Positions 48,998 to 58,842 of a stretch of 64,000 nucleotides of DNA are shown one piece after another. Position numbers and translations under genes: made by a program. Where the stretch lies: positions 113,178-177,177 of the forward strand of contig JAIXUQ010000108.1 in NCBI GenBank assembly GCA_027483465.1, in the 5' to 3' direction. Origin of the DNA: Sphingomonadales bacterium. GTDB taxonomy: Bacteria > Pseudomonadota > Alphaproteobacteria > Sphingomonadales > Sphingomonadaceae. Under the pieces are notes generated by a model. It was not told where the DNA came from. It saw nothing but the letters and a program-made list of their open reading frames with translations, and ran no database searches. The stretch's first letter is position 1. The number at the start of each line of letters is the position of its first letter.

Positions 48998-49768
48998 TCA
49001 GAACAGACGTTCCTTGATGATGATAACATCACCATTTTGCACTTTTTGCGACGGGTCGGCGTCAACTTCCTTGCCGTTGCCCCGCACCAGCCCAACCTTG
49101 TCGGCCTTGCCCGATTGGGTGACGCCGCCCGCCAGCCCGATCGCCTGGCGGATCGTCATCCCAGGCAGGATGGCCTTCATGCCCGGTCCATTGATCTGGC
49201 CGTAGATGAAAAATGTTTCAGCCGTTGGAACAAACAACGTATCGCCGGGCACCAGCAACGGATCATCGGCGGTGCCGCCGCGCACCAGCTTTTCCACCTC
49301 AAGCTTCTGCTCCGGCTGGCCGGCGCGACGCAGATAGACAAAATTGGCCCCGTCCGGACGCACCCAGCCCGCCTTCAGCAGCATTTCCAGAACATGATAC
49401 GGGCGGTCGAGCGCAAAGATGCCGGGCGTGGAGACATTTCCGGCGACATTGACCGTGCGCGAAACATAGGAGCCGATCTCGACGTTGACGAGCGGCTGCT
49501 TCAGGAATCCGCCGCTTGTCAGTTTCTCCGTGATCAGCCGCGCCAGGGAGATGTTGGTTTCGCCTTGGGCTTTCACCACGCCGATCAGCGGCATGACGAT
49601 GGTGCCATCGGCCTTCACCCGGGTGGTGACGTTGAATTCGGTCTGGCCATAGACCACGACCTGAACGGCATCATCGGGGCCGAGCACGTAGCCGGGGCTG
49701 GCGGTCTGGGCCGCCAGCGGGGCAGCAGCCAGGCTGGCACACAGCAGAAGGGGCAGGATTTTCTTCAT
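48998..49768 (-). CDS. Outer-membrane polysaccharide export protein (Wza/GumB family)
   Basis: This 256-aa protein has a signal peptide (MKKILPLLLCASLAAAPLAAQ). The Poly_export domain (YVLGPDDAVQVVVYGQTEFN ... VKADGTIVMPLIG) and SLBB domains (VNVAGNVSTPGIFAL, FFIYGQINGPG) follow. No lipobox is evident in the signal. It forms the export channel with the Wzz/GumC protein. It follows the barrel protein gene by 8 bp. Confidence 0.9.
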   Translation of the reverse strand: MKKILPLLLCASLAAAPLAAQTASPGYVLGPDDAVQVVVYGQTEFNVTTRVKADGTIVMPLIGVVKAQGETNISLARLITEKLTSGGFLKQPLVNVEIGSYVSRTVNVAGNVSTPGIFALDRPYHVLEMLLKAGWVRPDGANFVYLRRAGQPEQKLEVEKLVRGGTADDPLLVPGDTLFVPTAETFFIYGQINGPGMKAILPGMTIRQAIGLAGGVTQSGKADKVGLVRGNGKEVDADPSQKVQNGDVIIIKERLF

Positions 49769-49776
49769 GACAGCAC

Positions 49777-51141
49777 CTATTTCTTGCCGAGTTGGAAACC
49801 GAGATTGAGGCCCACACCGGTCGATTCGAAGCTGAATGTGGCCGGGTTGGATATTCTGCGGTTGTGCGAAACTTCCAGTGCCAGCGACAAACGCTGGCCG
49901 ATTCGGGTGCCAATGGTGGCAAAGTACCGGCTGAACCGGTCTTCCAGGCGCGGCAGCGGTTCCAGCGGCGTGACAACCGTGCTGCGGAAGCGGGCATCCA
50001 GCTTGTCCCAGCCGGCTGACAATGTGGTGTTGCGGCCCACGCGCAATTGGGCGCTGAGCAACAAAGTGTCGACCACGCTGAACTGGGCACCAACGAAGTT
50101 GTTGACCCGGATCGAACGGCTGGCCCGGGCATTGAGGGTCAGCCGCGGCGTTGGCCGGAACAGCAAGCCGGCATCATAGCCGCCGCCACTGAAGCTGCTG
50201 CGGGTGGCCGGCTGAACGATGCCATCGATGATGACCTGGGCCGAATCGACACGCGGGCCGGTGTCGAGATAGGAGCCGCCGGCACTGATGGTCAGCCGGC
50301 TGCCGAACGATCGGGTCCAACCGAGCCGGACACTGCGCTGGAGCAACCCGTCCTCGACATTGCCCGTGGGGGTAACCACAAAGCGGCCGGTGAACGTGAC
50401 ATCGGAAATCGCGCCGTCAAGCGAGAGCGTGCCAATCAGCGGTCGGCTGAAGGCAAGGCCGGCATTGTAGGACCAACGCTCCGAATCAAACGCTGCGGTG
50501 TTGCTGCCGCGAACCAGGCCGGTGTCGCCGAAGCCGATCCCGCCGGAAACCTGCAGGGCAGCGCCGAACTTGCAGACGGCCCTGGCTTCAGCCTGGGTGT
50601 TGCGCTGTTGCAGCGCGCCAAAGGCAGCCACATCGGTGCTCAGGATCAGGTTGCGCGCATAACTGCCGCCCGCATCGACCGAACAGCGTGCCAATTGCGC
50701 CGCGACGCCAGCACCATAGCGCTGCCGGTCAGCCTCTCGCAGGAAGCTGTTTCCAATGATGATGTCCCGGCCGTAGGTGCCGGTGGCGTAAAGTCCGACC
50801 CGGCCGGCGCCCAGGCCATAACTGACGGTTGCGGTCGGACGCAGCCGCAGGCCGTCATCCCTCAGCGGCCGGCGGGAGAGATTGTCCTCGTAGCGGCTGG
50901 ACATGCTGGCATCGAGCTGGAAACCGCGCCCCGGGTAGCCGTTGAGCCCGGCGACGTTGCTGCCACCAGCCGCCAGATCGTCATTGTCATCGATGGTGGG
51001 CACCGGCTCGTTGGGCACCAGGCCAGGCAGACGCTGCGCCGCCGCCGGCATCGCGACCCCGGCCATCAAGAGCAGGAGACTGGCCCGGCGGGCACGACCT
51101 GGCCGAGGCGCAGCCCCATGCGGCAACGATTTCCAGTTCAT
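49777..51141 (-). CDS. Outer-membrane beta-barrel protein of the XrtV polysaccharide locus
   Basis: This 454-aa protein has a signal peptide (basic start, then ASLLLLMAGVAMPAAAQ). It is followed by alternating strands with aromatic ends, such as GFQLDASMSSRYEDNLSRR, GRVGLYATGTYGRDIIIG and RLTLNARASRSIRV. No plug domain is present. Similar barrels (EpsL/OPX-associated) occur in exosortase loci and may support EPS secretion. It starts the leftward operon; the 310-bp gap to 51452 is divergent and probably holds promoters for both directions. Confidence 0.75.
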   Translation of the reverse strand: MNWKSLPHGAAPRPGRARRASLLLLMAGVAMPAAAQRLPGLVPNEPVPTIDDNDDLAAGGSNVAGLNGYPGRGFQLDASMSSRYEDNLSRRPLRDDGLRLRPTATVSYGLGAGRVGLYATGTYGRDIIIGNSFLREADRQRYGAGVAAQLARCSVDAGGSYARNLILSTDVAAFGALQQRNTQAEARAVCKFGAALQVSGGIGFGDTGLVRGSNTAAFDSERWSYNAGLAFSRPLIGTLSLDGAISDVTFTGRFVVTPTGNVEDGLLQRSVRLGWTRSFGSRLTISAGGSYLDTGPRVDSAQVIIDGIVQPATRSSFSGGGYDAGLLFRPTPRLTLNARASRSIRVNNFVGAQFSVVDTLLLSAQLRVGRNTTLSAGWDKLDARFRSTVVTPLEPLPRLEDRFSRYFATIGTRIGQRLSLALEVSHNRRISNPATFSFESTGVGLNLGFQLGKK

Positions 51142-51451
51142 GATCAGACGCCACCCCCTCTGCCGGCACTTCGCGCAATAACGGCAAATCACAGCCAAAA
51201 GTTGCACGAAAACGCCATTACCTGTGCGGGCCCTGCTACACGCAGCGCGGCTTGCCGGCAACCGTGTCGCCGGCCGGGCCAACGCAGAATCACGCCATCT
51301 CGCCGCCGGCGGGCGAATTCCCTCTCGCCACTGCAACATTCTCGTGGCAGAGGCGAGCGCAATCGCGGCGCATCTTGTGCCGTAACTGCCGGTGACTGCT
51401 GCTGTTGACTGCCGCTGGCTGGTGCCGTGGCGACTATAGTGTGGGGACACG
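51142..51451. promoter_or_regulatory. Divergent promoter region of the EPS locus
   Basis: A 310-bp non-coding stretch separates the leftward export operon from the rightward ATPase and glycosyltransferase genes. The right end has CGACTATAGTGTGG just upstream of the ATPase start, with TATAGT as a possible -10. No clear operator dyad or RNA was seen. Confidence 0.4.
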
Positions 51452-52849
51452 ATGATCTGGAAACGCAAATCGCTGACCGGTGTGGACACGCCCGTGATGA
51501 GCGGGGAAAATTCGGCCGACACAAGCCAGAGCAGCATGAGGGCGGTCGAAGCCTTCGCACCGGGCCCCAGTTTTTCCGGTACCGCCATTGATGACGGGCG
51601 CTGGCGCAGCCAGCCGGCCGAACCCGGCCCGATGCTGCCGCGCTTCATCGCCAGCGCGGCCGACGACGTGGAATCGCAGGATGCTGACCGGTTGTCTCGA
51701 CGGCGTCTGGCCTTGCGCGATGCGCTGGCCGCGTCGCAGCCGGTGGTGTCGCGCGAATCGTTCGCGGGGCGCCATGATCCGATGGGCCGCCTGATCAACG
51801 CGATCGAGGAACAGCGGGTTCACGTCGTGATCTACGGCGAGCGCGGGATTGGCAAGACCAGCCTGTCGCACGTCTTTGCCGAGACTGCGCGCGAGGCCCG
51901 TTACCATGTGATCTACGCCAGCTGCGGCATGGCGGCCAATTTCCCCGACATGTTCCGGTCAATCCTCACCCGGATCCCGCGCATCTATCACAACTCGGTG
52001 CTGCCGAATTCCGCCGAAGCCGAGGCCGGCGACAACTTCGATGTCATGCTGCCCGAAGGCGAATTCGGCGCCCGCCAGCTGGCCGATGTGCTCACTGGCG
52101 TGGTCGGCACCCGCGTGCTGATCATCCTCGACGAATATGACCGGGTGATCGATGTGAATTTCCGCCGCGAGGTGGCCGAACTGATCAAGAACCTGTCGGA
52201 CCGGGCCGCGCGCGTGCAGCTGATCATCACTGGCGTGGCGCTCAACCTCGATGAACTGATCGGTTATGCGCCCTCGATTCGCCGCAACATCACCGGCCTG
52301 CCGATGACGGCCATGTCGCGCGCGGAGATCCGCGAATTGCTGCGCATGGGCGAGCGCGCGGCCGATATCGTGTTCAACGATGATGCCGTGAGCACCATTG
52401 CCCAGATGAGCGGCGGTTCGCCCTATCTTGTGCGCCTGCTGGGCCACCAGGCCGGGCTGCTTGCGCTGGACGAGCGGCGCGACATTGTGGTGGAGGGCGA
52501 TGCCCGGCGCTCGGTCGATCTGGTCATTCGCGACTGGCAGGCGAGCTTGCCGCGCCGCGTTCAGTCCAACCTGTCGCGCGAGGAAACCAAGGCGCACTGG
52601 CAGTTGCTTGTTGCCGCCGCCAAGGCCGGAAGTTCGGCCGATGGCTGGTTCACGGTTGATGACGTCTATGCCGAGATGGGCGGCGCCCATTCGCAGCTGG
52701 CCATCGAGCGGGATCTGAAGCTGTTCGTCAACACCGTCGATCTGCTCGAACGCCGCGAGGGCCCGGGCGATCCGCATTTCCGTTTTGGCTATCCGGGTGT
52801 GGCTGCCCTGCTGATGATGTCGGCCGCGATGGCGCATCTCGTCGCCTGA
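51452..52849 (+). CDS. AAA/ORC-like ATPase of the EPS locus
   Basis: This 465-aa protein has an unstructured first 90 residues and then a STAND/ORC-type AAA module. Walker A is GERGIGKTS (129-137), Walker B is VLIILDEYDR (222-231), and sensor 1 is in LIITGVALNLDE. A C-terminal winged-helix-like part follows (EETKAHWQLLVAAAKAGSS... YAEMGGAHSQLAIERDLKLF). No membrane segments are seen except a weakly hydrophobic C-terminal end. It may be a regulator or assembly factor for the polysaccharide machinery; this is inference from position. SD GGGGA lies upstream. Confidence 0.75.
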   Translation: MIWKRKSLTGVDTPVMSGENSADTSQSSMRAVEAFAPGPSFSGTAIDDGRWRSQPAEPGPMLPRFIASAADDVESQDADRLSRRRLALRDALAASQPVVSRESFAGRHDPMGRLINAIEEQRVHVVIYGERGIGKTSLSHVFAETAREARYHVIYASCGMAANFPDMFRSILTRIPRIYHNSVLPNSAEAEAGDNFDVMLPEGEFGARQLADVLTGVVGTRVLIILDEYDRVIDVNFRREVAELIKNLSDRAARVQLIITGVALNLDELIGYAPSIRRNITGLPMTAMSRAEIRELLRMGERAADIVFNDDAVSTIAQMSGGSPYLVRLLGHQAGLLALDERRDIVVEGDARRSVDLVIRDWQASLPRRVQSNLSREETKAHWQLLVAAAKAGSSADGWFTVDDVYAEMGGAHSQLAIERDLKLFVNTVDLLERREGPGDPHFRFGYPGVAALLMMSAAMAHLVA

Positions 52850-52897
52850 GCGGCGGCTGGGATGGGCGCCGGCTGCGTGGCCGATAGGGGGGAAACA

Positions 52898-52996
52898 ATG
52901 GCACTTGCCGTGCAGGAAAAGCGCAAGCTTATCTGGTTGCGCCCGCATGCTGCGCCGTGCGCCGCCCCGTTTGCCGCAATCGGGCGGCTGGCATGA
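52898..52996 (+). CDS. Possible 32-aa leader peptide before the first glycosyltransferase
   Basis: A short frame starts with ATG after a strong ribosome-binding sequence (AGGGGGGAAACA). It reads MALAVQEKRKLIWLRPHAAP and ends with TGA overlapping the glycosyltransferase ATG (ATGA at 52993-52996). It is out of frame with the downstream gene. The arrangement suggests translational coupling. No similarity is recognised. Confidence 0.4.
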   Translation: MALAVQEKRKLIWLRPHAAPCAAPFAAIGRLA

Positions 52997-53931
52997 TCAC
53001 CAGCCCGCCAGCAATGGTCGCCGATCCGGTGGTGAGCGTGGTGATCCCGCATTTCAACATGCCGGAGGCGCTGGCCCGCTGCCTGGATTCGGTGGTGAGC
53101 CAGCAGCTTGACGGCGGCGCCGAGATCATCGTTGTGGACAATGGCTCGCGCGCGCTGCCCGAGGCGGTGGTGGCGCGCTATCCGGGCGTGCGCCTGCTTT
53201 CGGAAACCACGCCCGGCCCCGGCCCGGCGCGCAACACCGGCGTTGCCGCGGCACGCGCGCCCATCCTGGCCTTTATCGACGCCGATTGCCGGGCCGAACA
53301 GGGATGGTTGCAAGCGGCGGTGGACTGTGTGCGCGCCGGCGGCAACCGGGCTGTCGTGGGCGGCGATGTCCGCATCGACTTTGTCAACCCGGCCTGCCTG
53401 ACGCCGCTTGAATCCTATGAGGCCGTTTTCGCCTATCGCCAGAAACTCTATATCCAGCAGCAGGGCTTTTCCGGCACCGGCAACCTGGCCATGCACCGCG
53501 ATGTCCATGCCACGGTTGGCCCATTTGCCGGCATCGGTGTTGCCGAAGACCGGGATTGGGGCCAGCGCGCCAGCGCCGCCGGCTATCGCCCGCTCTATTG
53601 CGAGGCGATGCGCATCTATCATCCGGCCCGCACCGACATGGCTGAACTTTGGCGCAAGTGGCAACGCCATATCGCCCACGACTGGGCGAGCCACCGCGCC
53701 AGCGGCCGCTCGTTGTTCCCCTGGATCGTGAAGGCCGGACTGATGCCGGCCTCGGTGGTGGTGGACGGGCTGCGCATGCTGGGCAGCAGCCGGATCGATG
53801 GGTTTGCCAACCGGGCGCGTGGCCTTGGCGTGCTGGCGCGCACCCGGCTGATGCGGGCGGCCGAAATGCTGCGCGTGATCAGTGCTCACGACGAGGATGC
53901 CAGCACCCATTGGCAGAAGGGCGCGCAATGA
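52993..53931 (+). CDS. Glycosyltransferase family 2
   Basis: This 312-aa GT-A enzyme has VSVVIPHFNMPEALARCLDSV at the N terminus, the acidic metal-site motif FIDADC (94-99) and the EDRDWGQRA block that places the catalytic base. No membrane segment is present. It adds a sugar to the EPS repeat unit; donor and acceptor are unknown. The ATG at 52993 overlaps the short upstream frame. An ATG 12 codons earlier has no better ribosome site. Confidence 0.88.
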   Translation: MITSPPAMVADPVVSVVIPHFNMPEALARCLDSVVSQQLDGGAEIIVVDNGSRALPEAVVARYPGVRLLSETTPGPGPARNTGVAAARAPILAFIDADCRAEQGWLQAAVDCVRAGGNRAVVGGDVRIDFVNPACLTPLESYEAVFAYRQKLYIQQQGFSGTGNLAMHRDVHATVGPFAGIGVAEDRDWGQRASAAGYRPLYCEAMRIYHPARTDMAELWRKWQRHIAHDWASHRASGRSLFPWIVKAGLMPASVVVDGLRMLGSSRIDGFANRARGLGVLARTRLMRAAEMLRVISAHDEDASTHWQKGAQ

Positions 53932-55013
53932 ACGCCAGCCCTGCCCGCGCCAGCATGTTCAGGCCTGACCGCCGCATTTCGGCCGGCCCGGGCGCCGTGC
54001 TGGGTGTGGTGATCGTCAACTTCCGCGGCGCCGACGACACGATCGAGTGCCTGGAAAGCCTGTTGCGCGCGCCCGAACCCATGCGGGTTGTGGTGGTTGA
54101 GAATGGCTCGGGCGATGGATCGGCCGAAAAACTGCGGGCATGGGCGGCAGGCGATTACCAGCCGGCAGCGGAAATGCCGGCGATGGCGGCGTTTTCCAAT
54201 CCGCCGCTGCCAAAACCGGTGCGGATGGTGGAACTGGACGCCGAGCGTCTGCCCGCATCGCCGGGTGCGCTGGCACCGCTCACCCTGATCCGTTCGGCCA
54301 GCAACCTGGGCTTTGCCGGCGGGAACAACCTGGGCCTGCGCTATTTGCTCAGTGATCGCCGGCTCAGCTATTTCTGGCTGCTCAACAACGACACGGTGGT
54401 GGCACCGGAGGCACCTGGCAGCCTGGTACGCCGCATGGCCGCCACGCCGCAGATTGGCATGTGCGGCACAATTGTCCGTCACTATTGGGTGCCAGACCGC
54501 ATCCAGGCGCTGAACGGTTCCGCGTTCCGGCCGCTCACCGGCAATGGCATTGCCCTCTATGGCGAGGAATTGGCCACAACCAGCTTTTCCCCGCAGGAGG
54601 TGGCCGATGCCACCGATTTCGTGTTGGGGGCCAGTCTGGCCGTCAGCCGGCCCTTCATTGCCGATGTCGGGCTGATGGCAGAGGATTATTTCCTGTATTA
54701 CGAGGAGATCGACTGGTCGCTGCGCAACCGCAAGCGCGGCGTCGATGCCTATGTCACCGCCTTTGCCCATGGCGCCACGGTTTTTCACAAGGCCGGCCGC
54801 TCAATCGGATCGGCCAGCAGCCTCAGCAGCCGCAGCGCCTTCTCGGATTACTGGATGGCCAGATCACGACTGAAGTTCACCCGGCGTTTCTTCCCCGGGC
54901 TGCTGCCGCTGCACTGGCTGCTGTGCTGGGCCCAGGTGGCGCGCCGGTTGTGGCGGCGCCAACTGGAAAATGCCAAAGCCATCGCCCGCGCCGCGCTCGG
55001 CCAGCCTTATTGA
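53928..55013 (+). CDS. Glycosyltransferase family 2 (rhamnosyltransferase-like)
   Basis: This 361-aa enzyme has LGVVIVNFRGADDTIECLESLL, the NLGFAGGNNLGLRYLL motif and the metal-binding motif LLNNDTVV. The segment AEDYFLYYEEIDWSLRNRKRG is typical of WbbL-type (rhamnosyl) transferases. Rhamnose specificity is supported by rml genes farther along but remains inferred. It starts in a 4-bp overlap with the preceding glycosyltransferase. Confidence 0.87.
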   Translation: MNASPARASMFRPDRRISAGPGAVLGVVIVNFRGADDTIECLESLLRAPEPMRVVVVENGSGDGSAEKLRAWAAGDYQPAAEMPAMAAFSNPPLPKPVRMVELDAERLPASPGALAPLTLIRSASNLGFAGGNNLGLRYLLSDRRLSYFWLLNNDTVVAPEAPGSLVRRMAATPQIGMCGTIVRHYWVPDRIQALNGSAFRPLTGNGIALYGEELATTSFSPQEVADATDFVLGASLAVSRPFIADVGLMAEDYFLYYEEIDWSLRNRKRGVDAYVTAFAHGATVFHKAGRSIGSASSLSSRSAFSDYWMARSRLKFTRRFFPGLLPLHWLLCWAQVARRLWRRQLENAKAIARAALGQPY

Positions 55014-55088
55014 GACGCTTGCCGCAGTGCGCCCGCCCCAGCCGGATCGCAACAAGACGTCGCCTTGCCCGTTGATGGAAAGACCCGC

Positions 55089-56249
55089 GTGAAGACATTG
55101 CACATCGGCCTGCTCTGGCACGTCGCCCGCGCCACCAACCTGGGCGTGGGCGCATTGACTGCCGGCAATCTGGCCCTGGCGCGCACCGCACTGGCCCGGG
55201 CCGGAGTGAGCGGCCGCTTCACCATCATCGGCCCGCGTGATCCCGGCCCGCTGTCCGTCCCCGATCAGGATCTGGCGCACAAAGATATTTCCGGCCGCTA
55301 CATGATCAATCCGTCTGGATTCATGGCCGACGTCCGCGCCTGTGACATCATGCTGGACATCAGCGGCGGTGACAGCTTCACCGATATCTACCCCGACAAG
55401 CGCTTTGCCTATATGGCCGCCACCAAGATCCTGCCCATATTGGCTGGCACGCCGCTAGTGCTGAGCCCGCAGACGATCGGGCCGTTCAGCCGCCAGCCGC
55501 ACAGCGCCATCGCCGGCTGGATCTGCCGCAATGCCCGTGCCGTGTTCACCCGCGATGCCCTGTCGATCACCGCCATGGCCACGCTGGCCCCGGGCGTGGC
55601 CGCCACCCAGGTGGTGGACGTTGCTTTCGCCCTGCCCTTCACGCAGCGGGCCAAGACGCCGGGGCGGGTGCAGATCGGCCTCAATGTCTCGGGCCTGCTG
55701 ATGAACGGCGGCTATGCCGGCGGCAATCAATATGGCCTGGGCTTTGATTATGCCGATCTCACCCACCGGCTGATCGCGGCGCTGCTGGCGCGGGGTGATT
55801 GCGATATCCACATGGTGCCGCATGTGATCGCGCCGCACATCCCCACCGATGATGATGCCGCTGCTGCCGATGCGCTGGTGGCCCGCTATCCGGCCATCAG
55901 GCGGCACGCTGATTTCACTTCGGCCAGTGATGCCAAAAGCTTCATTTCCGGGCTGGATTTCCTGGTGGGCGCGCGCATGCACGCCACCATCGGCGCCTTT
56001 TCCAGCGGTGTGCCGGTGGTGCCCGTCAGCTACAGCCGCAAGTTCGAGGGGCTGTTCGGCGCGCTGGGCTATGATTGGCTGGTGCGCCGCGACATGACCA
56101 CCGATGCCGCGCTGGAGCGCATCCTGACAGCGCTTGACCAGCGTGATGCCATGGCGGCCGACATCGCGGCGGCGCGGCCGCTGATCGATGCCGGCCTGGA
56201 AGCCTATATCCAACGCATGGCCGCAATCTTTGCCGAAGTGGCGCGTTGA
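55089..56249 (+). CDS. Polysaccharide pyruvyltransferase family protein
   Basis: This 386-aa WcaK-like protein has a Rossmann-type pair of domains. Motifs are LGVGALTAGNLALARTAL, the glycine-containing DIMLDISGGDSFTDIYPDKR, PLVLSPQTIGPF, FTRDALSI and the C-terminal GARMHATIGAFSSGVPVVPVSYSRKF. It probably adds pyruvate ketals to the EPS, which would make it acidic. The GTG at 55089 is chosen because TGGAAAG lies 8 bp upstream; a TTG at 55065 would add eight residues. Confidence 0.83.
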   Translation: MKTLHIGLLWHVARATNLGVGALTAGNLALARTALARAGVSGRFTIIGPRDPGPLSVPDQDLAHKDISGRYMINPSGFMADVRACDIMLDISGGDSFTDIYPDKRFAYMAATKILPILAGTPLVLSPQTIGPFSRQPHSAIAGWICRNARAVFTRDALSITAMATLAPGVAATQVVDVAFALPFTQRAKTPGRVQIGLNVSGLLMNGGYAGGNQYGLGFDYADLTHRLIAALLARGDCDIHMVPHVIAPHIPTDDDAAAADALVARYPAIRRHADFTSASDAKSFISGLDFLVGARMHATIGAFSSGVPVVPVSYSRKFEGLFGALGYDWLVRRDMTTDAALERILTALDQRDAMAADIAAARPLIDAGLEAYIQRMAAIFAEVAR

Positions 56250-56351
56250 ACGCAGCGCGCCGGGCAGCGGCATTGACCATGGCCGGCCGGCGCGGCAAGA
56301 GAGGCAACCGCGGCGTCCGGCAGCCGTAACAGGAAGACAATGGAGACCAAC

Positions 56352-57332
56352 ATGCCCCTGCTGAAGCCGATCCTGTTCATCACCGCCGCCAGTCTGGCAC
56401 TCGCGGCCTGTGGCGACAAGGGCAGCAAGCCCGAAGGCCAGGTTGTCGCCACGATCGACGGGCAAGAGGTCACCATCAACGAAGTGGGCCTGGAAGCCAA
56501 CAGCCTGGGCGTACAGGCCGGCACGGTGGCGCCCAAACTGGTGGAGGCGGTTGCCCTGTCGCGCGTGCTGGAGCGCAAGATGCTGGCCGCCGAAGCCAAA
56601 CGCCGCAAGCTGGACCAGTCCCCACAATTCGTGCTGGCCAAATCGCGCGCAGACGAAAATCTGCTGGTGCAGGCGTTGCAGGCCGAAGTGGCCGGCAAGG
56701 TGACTGAAACCCCGCGCGAACAGGCGCAGAAATTCATCACCGAAAACCCGATCATCTTTGGCGATCGCCGCGTGCTCATCCTGGATCAGATCCAGTTCCT
56801 GCAAACCCCCGCGCTGGCCAAGTTGCCGATCGGCGATGCCAAGACGATGCAGGCCGTGGAACGGGTGCTGCTGGATGCCAATATCGAATACCGCCGCGCG
56901 CCGCAGCAGGTGGACACGCTGCTGCTCGACCCGCGGCTGAGCAAGGAAGTGGTGCGGCTGGCCGGTGGCCCCAATGGCGAACCCTTCATGTTCACCGACC
57001 AGCCGGCCGGCGCCCCGTCGCCGATCGTCTACATCAACGTCGTGAGCGAGCAGCGCATCGAACCCTTCGTGGGTGAACGGGCGATTTCCTATGCCCAGCA
57101 ACTGCTGCAGCGGCAGGAAATGTCCAAGCGTCTGCAGGCCGAACTCAACCGCCTGCGCGAACAGACCAAGGGCAAGATTGTCTATGGCGCCGGTTATGAC
57201 ACGCCGGAAAATGTCGCCAAGAAGCTGGAGGCTGCAGCCGCCGCCTCTGCCAAGGACAAGGCCAGCCAGGACGCCCGCGCCAAGGCCGGTGCGGCAAAGC
57301 CGGCGGCCGCTGCCCCGGCCGCCGCCAAATAG
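56352..57332 (+). CDS. epsD: EpsD-like peptidyl-prolyl isomerase lipoprotein
   Basis: This 326-aa lipoprotein has a lipobox LALAAC near residue 20. The SurA-N-like helical region follows ([19 protein letters not shown] ... [24 protein letters not shown]) and then a degenerate PPIase-like part. The tail is an Ala/Lys-rich stretch. EpsD proteins accompany exosortase EPS loci and are thought to aid folding of export components. The ATG at 56352 follows GGAG at 6 bp; an ATG four codons earlier is less likely. Confidence 0.8.
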   Translation: MPLLKPILFITAASLALAACGDKGSKPEGQVVATIDGQEVTINEVGLEANSLGVQAGTVAPKLVEAVALSRVLERKMLAAEAKRRKLDQSPQFVLAKSRADENLLVQALQAEVAGKVTETPREQAQKFITENPIIFGDRRVLILDQIQFLQTPALAKLPIGDAKTMQAVERVLLDANIEYRRAPQQVDTLLLDPRLSKEVVRLAGGPNGEPFMFTDQPAGAPSPIVYINVVSEQRIEPFVGERAISYAQQLLQRQEMSKRLQAELNRLREQTKGKIVYGAGYDTPENVAKKLEAAAAASAKDKASQDARAKAGAAKPAAAAPAAAK

Positions 57333-57415
57333 GCCACGCCAGCAGCGCGAGCGGGTGCCGTGCGCGCCTGCTCGCGCTGCGCCGGCTGCCTGCGCCACCA
57401 AACAGGGATAACCGC

Positions 57416-58300
57416 ATGACCGCCAAACGCCGTGGCATCATTCTGGCTGGAGGCTCCGGCACCCGCCTCTATCCCCTCACCCGGCCAGTCTCCAAGCAGT
57501 TGATGCCGGTGTATGACAAGCCGATGATCTATTATCCGCTGTCAGTGCTGATGCTGGCCGGCGTGGTGGACGTGCTGATCATCACCACCCCGGGCGATGC
57601 CGCGGCCTTCCAGGGCTTGCTTGGCGATGGCAGCCAGTGGGGCATGAACATCCACTATGCCCAGCAGCCGCGCCCGGAAGGGTTGGCGCAGGCCTATCAC
57701 ATCGGCGCGGATTTCGTGGGCAATGATCCCAGCGTGCTGATCCTGGGTGACAATATCTTCCATGGCCATGGCCTGCCCGAACTGCTGGCCAGCGCCAGCA
57801 GCCGCAGCGATGGCGCCACCGTGTTCGGCTATTATGTCAATGATCCGACCGCCTATGGCGTGGTGTCCTTCGGGGCGGATGGCCGGGCCGAAACCATCGA
57901 GGAAAAGCCGGCCCAGCCGCGCAGCAACTATGCCGTCACCGGCCTCTATTTCTATGATGGCAATGCCGTGGCGCTTGCGCGTGACCTGAAGCCCAGCCCG
58001 CGCGGCGAGCTGGAGATCACCGATCTCAACCGCCGCTATCTTGAAGCGGGCAAGTTGCATGTGGAGTTGATGGGCCGTGGTTTTGCCTGGCTCGATACCG
58101 GCACCCACGGCTCGCTGCTCGATGCTGCGCTTTATGTGCGCATCGTTGAGGAACGGCAGGGCCTGAAAATCTGCTGCCCCGAAGAAATCGCCTGGCGGCG
58201 CGGCCTGATCGATGATGCGCAACTGGCCCGCATTGCGGAACCGCTGCGCAAATCCGGCTATGGCGAATATCTGCTGGGCCAGTTGAAGGCCGGCCGATGA
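57416..58300 (+). CDS. rmlA: Glucose-1-phosphate thymidylyltransferase
   Basis: This 294-aa enzyme makes dTDP-glucose from glucose-1-phosphate and dTTP. It has the nucleotide loop [16 protein letters not shown], the catalytic [19 protein letters not shown] and the metal-site [10 protein letters not shown]. Length is standard. It begins the rmlACDB run, all joined by 4-bp overlaps, which makes dTDP-L-rhamnose. Confidence 0.96.
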   Translation: MTAKRRGIILAGGSGTRLYPLTRPVSKQLMPVYDKPMIYYPLSVLMLAGVVDVLIITTPGDAAAFQGLLGDGSQWGMNIHYAQQPRPEGLAQAYHIGADFVGNDPSVLILGDNIFHGHGLPELLASASSRSDGATVFGYYVNDPTAYGVVSFGADGRAETIEEKPAQPRSNYAVTGLYFYDGNAVALARDLKPSPRGELEITDLNRRYLEAGKLHVELMGRGFAWLDTGTHGSLLDAALYVRIVEERQGLKICCPEEIAWRRGLIDDAQLARIAEPLRKSGYGEYLLGQLKAGR

Positions 58301-58842
58301 ACGTCATCGATACCCCGCTGCCCGGCGTGAAGCTGATCGAGCCCAGGGTGTTCGGCGATGCGCGCGGCTTTTTCCTCGAAAGCTGGAACGCCAGCGCCTT
58401 TGCCGTGGCTGGCCTTGATCTGGCCTTCGTGCAGGATAACCACAGCCGCTCGGCACGGGGCGTGCTGCGCGGGCTGCATTATCAGCTGGCCAATCCGCAG
58501 GGCAAATTGGTGCGGGTGACACAAGGCGCGGTGTTTGATGTGGCGGTGGATATCCGCCGCTCCTCGCCGCATTTCGGGCAGTGGGTCGGCTATGAGTTGT
58601 CGGCCGAAAGTCACCGCATGCTGTGGGTGCCGCCGGGCTTTGCCCATGGCTTTCTGGTGCTCTCGGAAACCGCCGATTTCCTCTACAAATGCACCAGCCT
58701 CTATGATCCGCCCAGCGATCGCGGCATCCGCTGGAATGATCCGGCCATCGGCATCACCTGGCCGGGCCTCAGCGGCGATCCCCTGCTGTCGGCCAAGGAT
58801 GCCATCGCGCCCCTGCTCGCCGATGCGGAGGTGTTCCCATGA
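58297..58842 (+). CDS. rmlC: dTDP-4-dehydrorhamnose 3,5-epimerase
   Basis: This 181-aa cupin has the catalytic His in [17 protein letters not shown], and the Tyr region in [24 protein letters not shown]. It epimerises C3 and C5 of dTDP-4-keto-6-deoxyglucose. It overlaps rmlA and rmlD by 4 bp each. Confidence 0.95.
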   Translation: MNVIDTPLPGVKLIEPRVFGDARGFFLESWNASAFAVAGLDLAFVQDNHSRSARGVLRGLHYQLANPQGKLVRVTQGAVFDVAVDIRRSSPHFGQWVGYELSAESHRMLWVPPGFAHGFLVLSETADFLYKCTSLYDPPSDRGIRWNDPAIGITWPGLSGDPLLSAKDAIAPLLADAEVFP

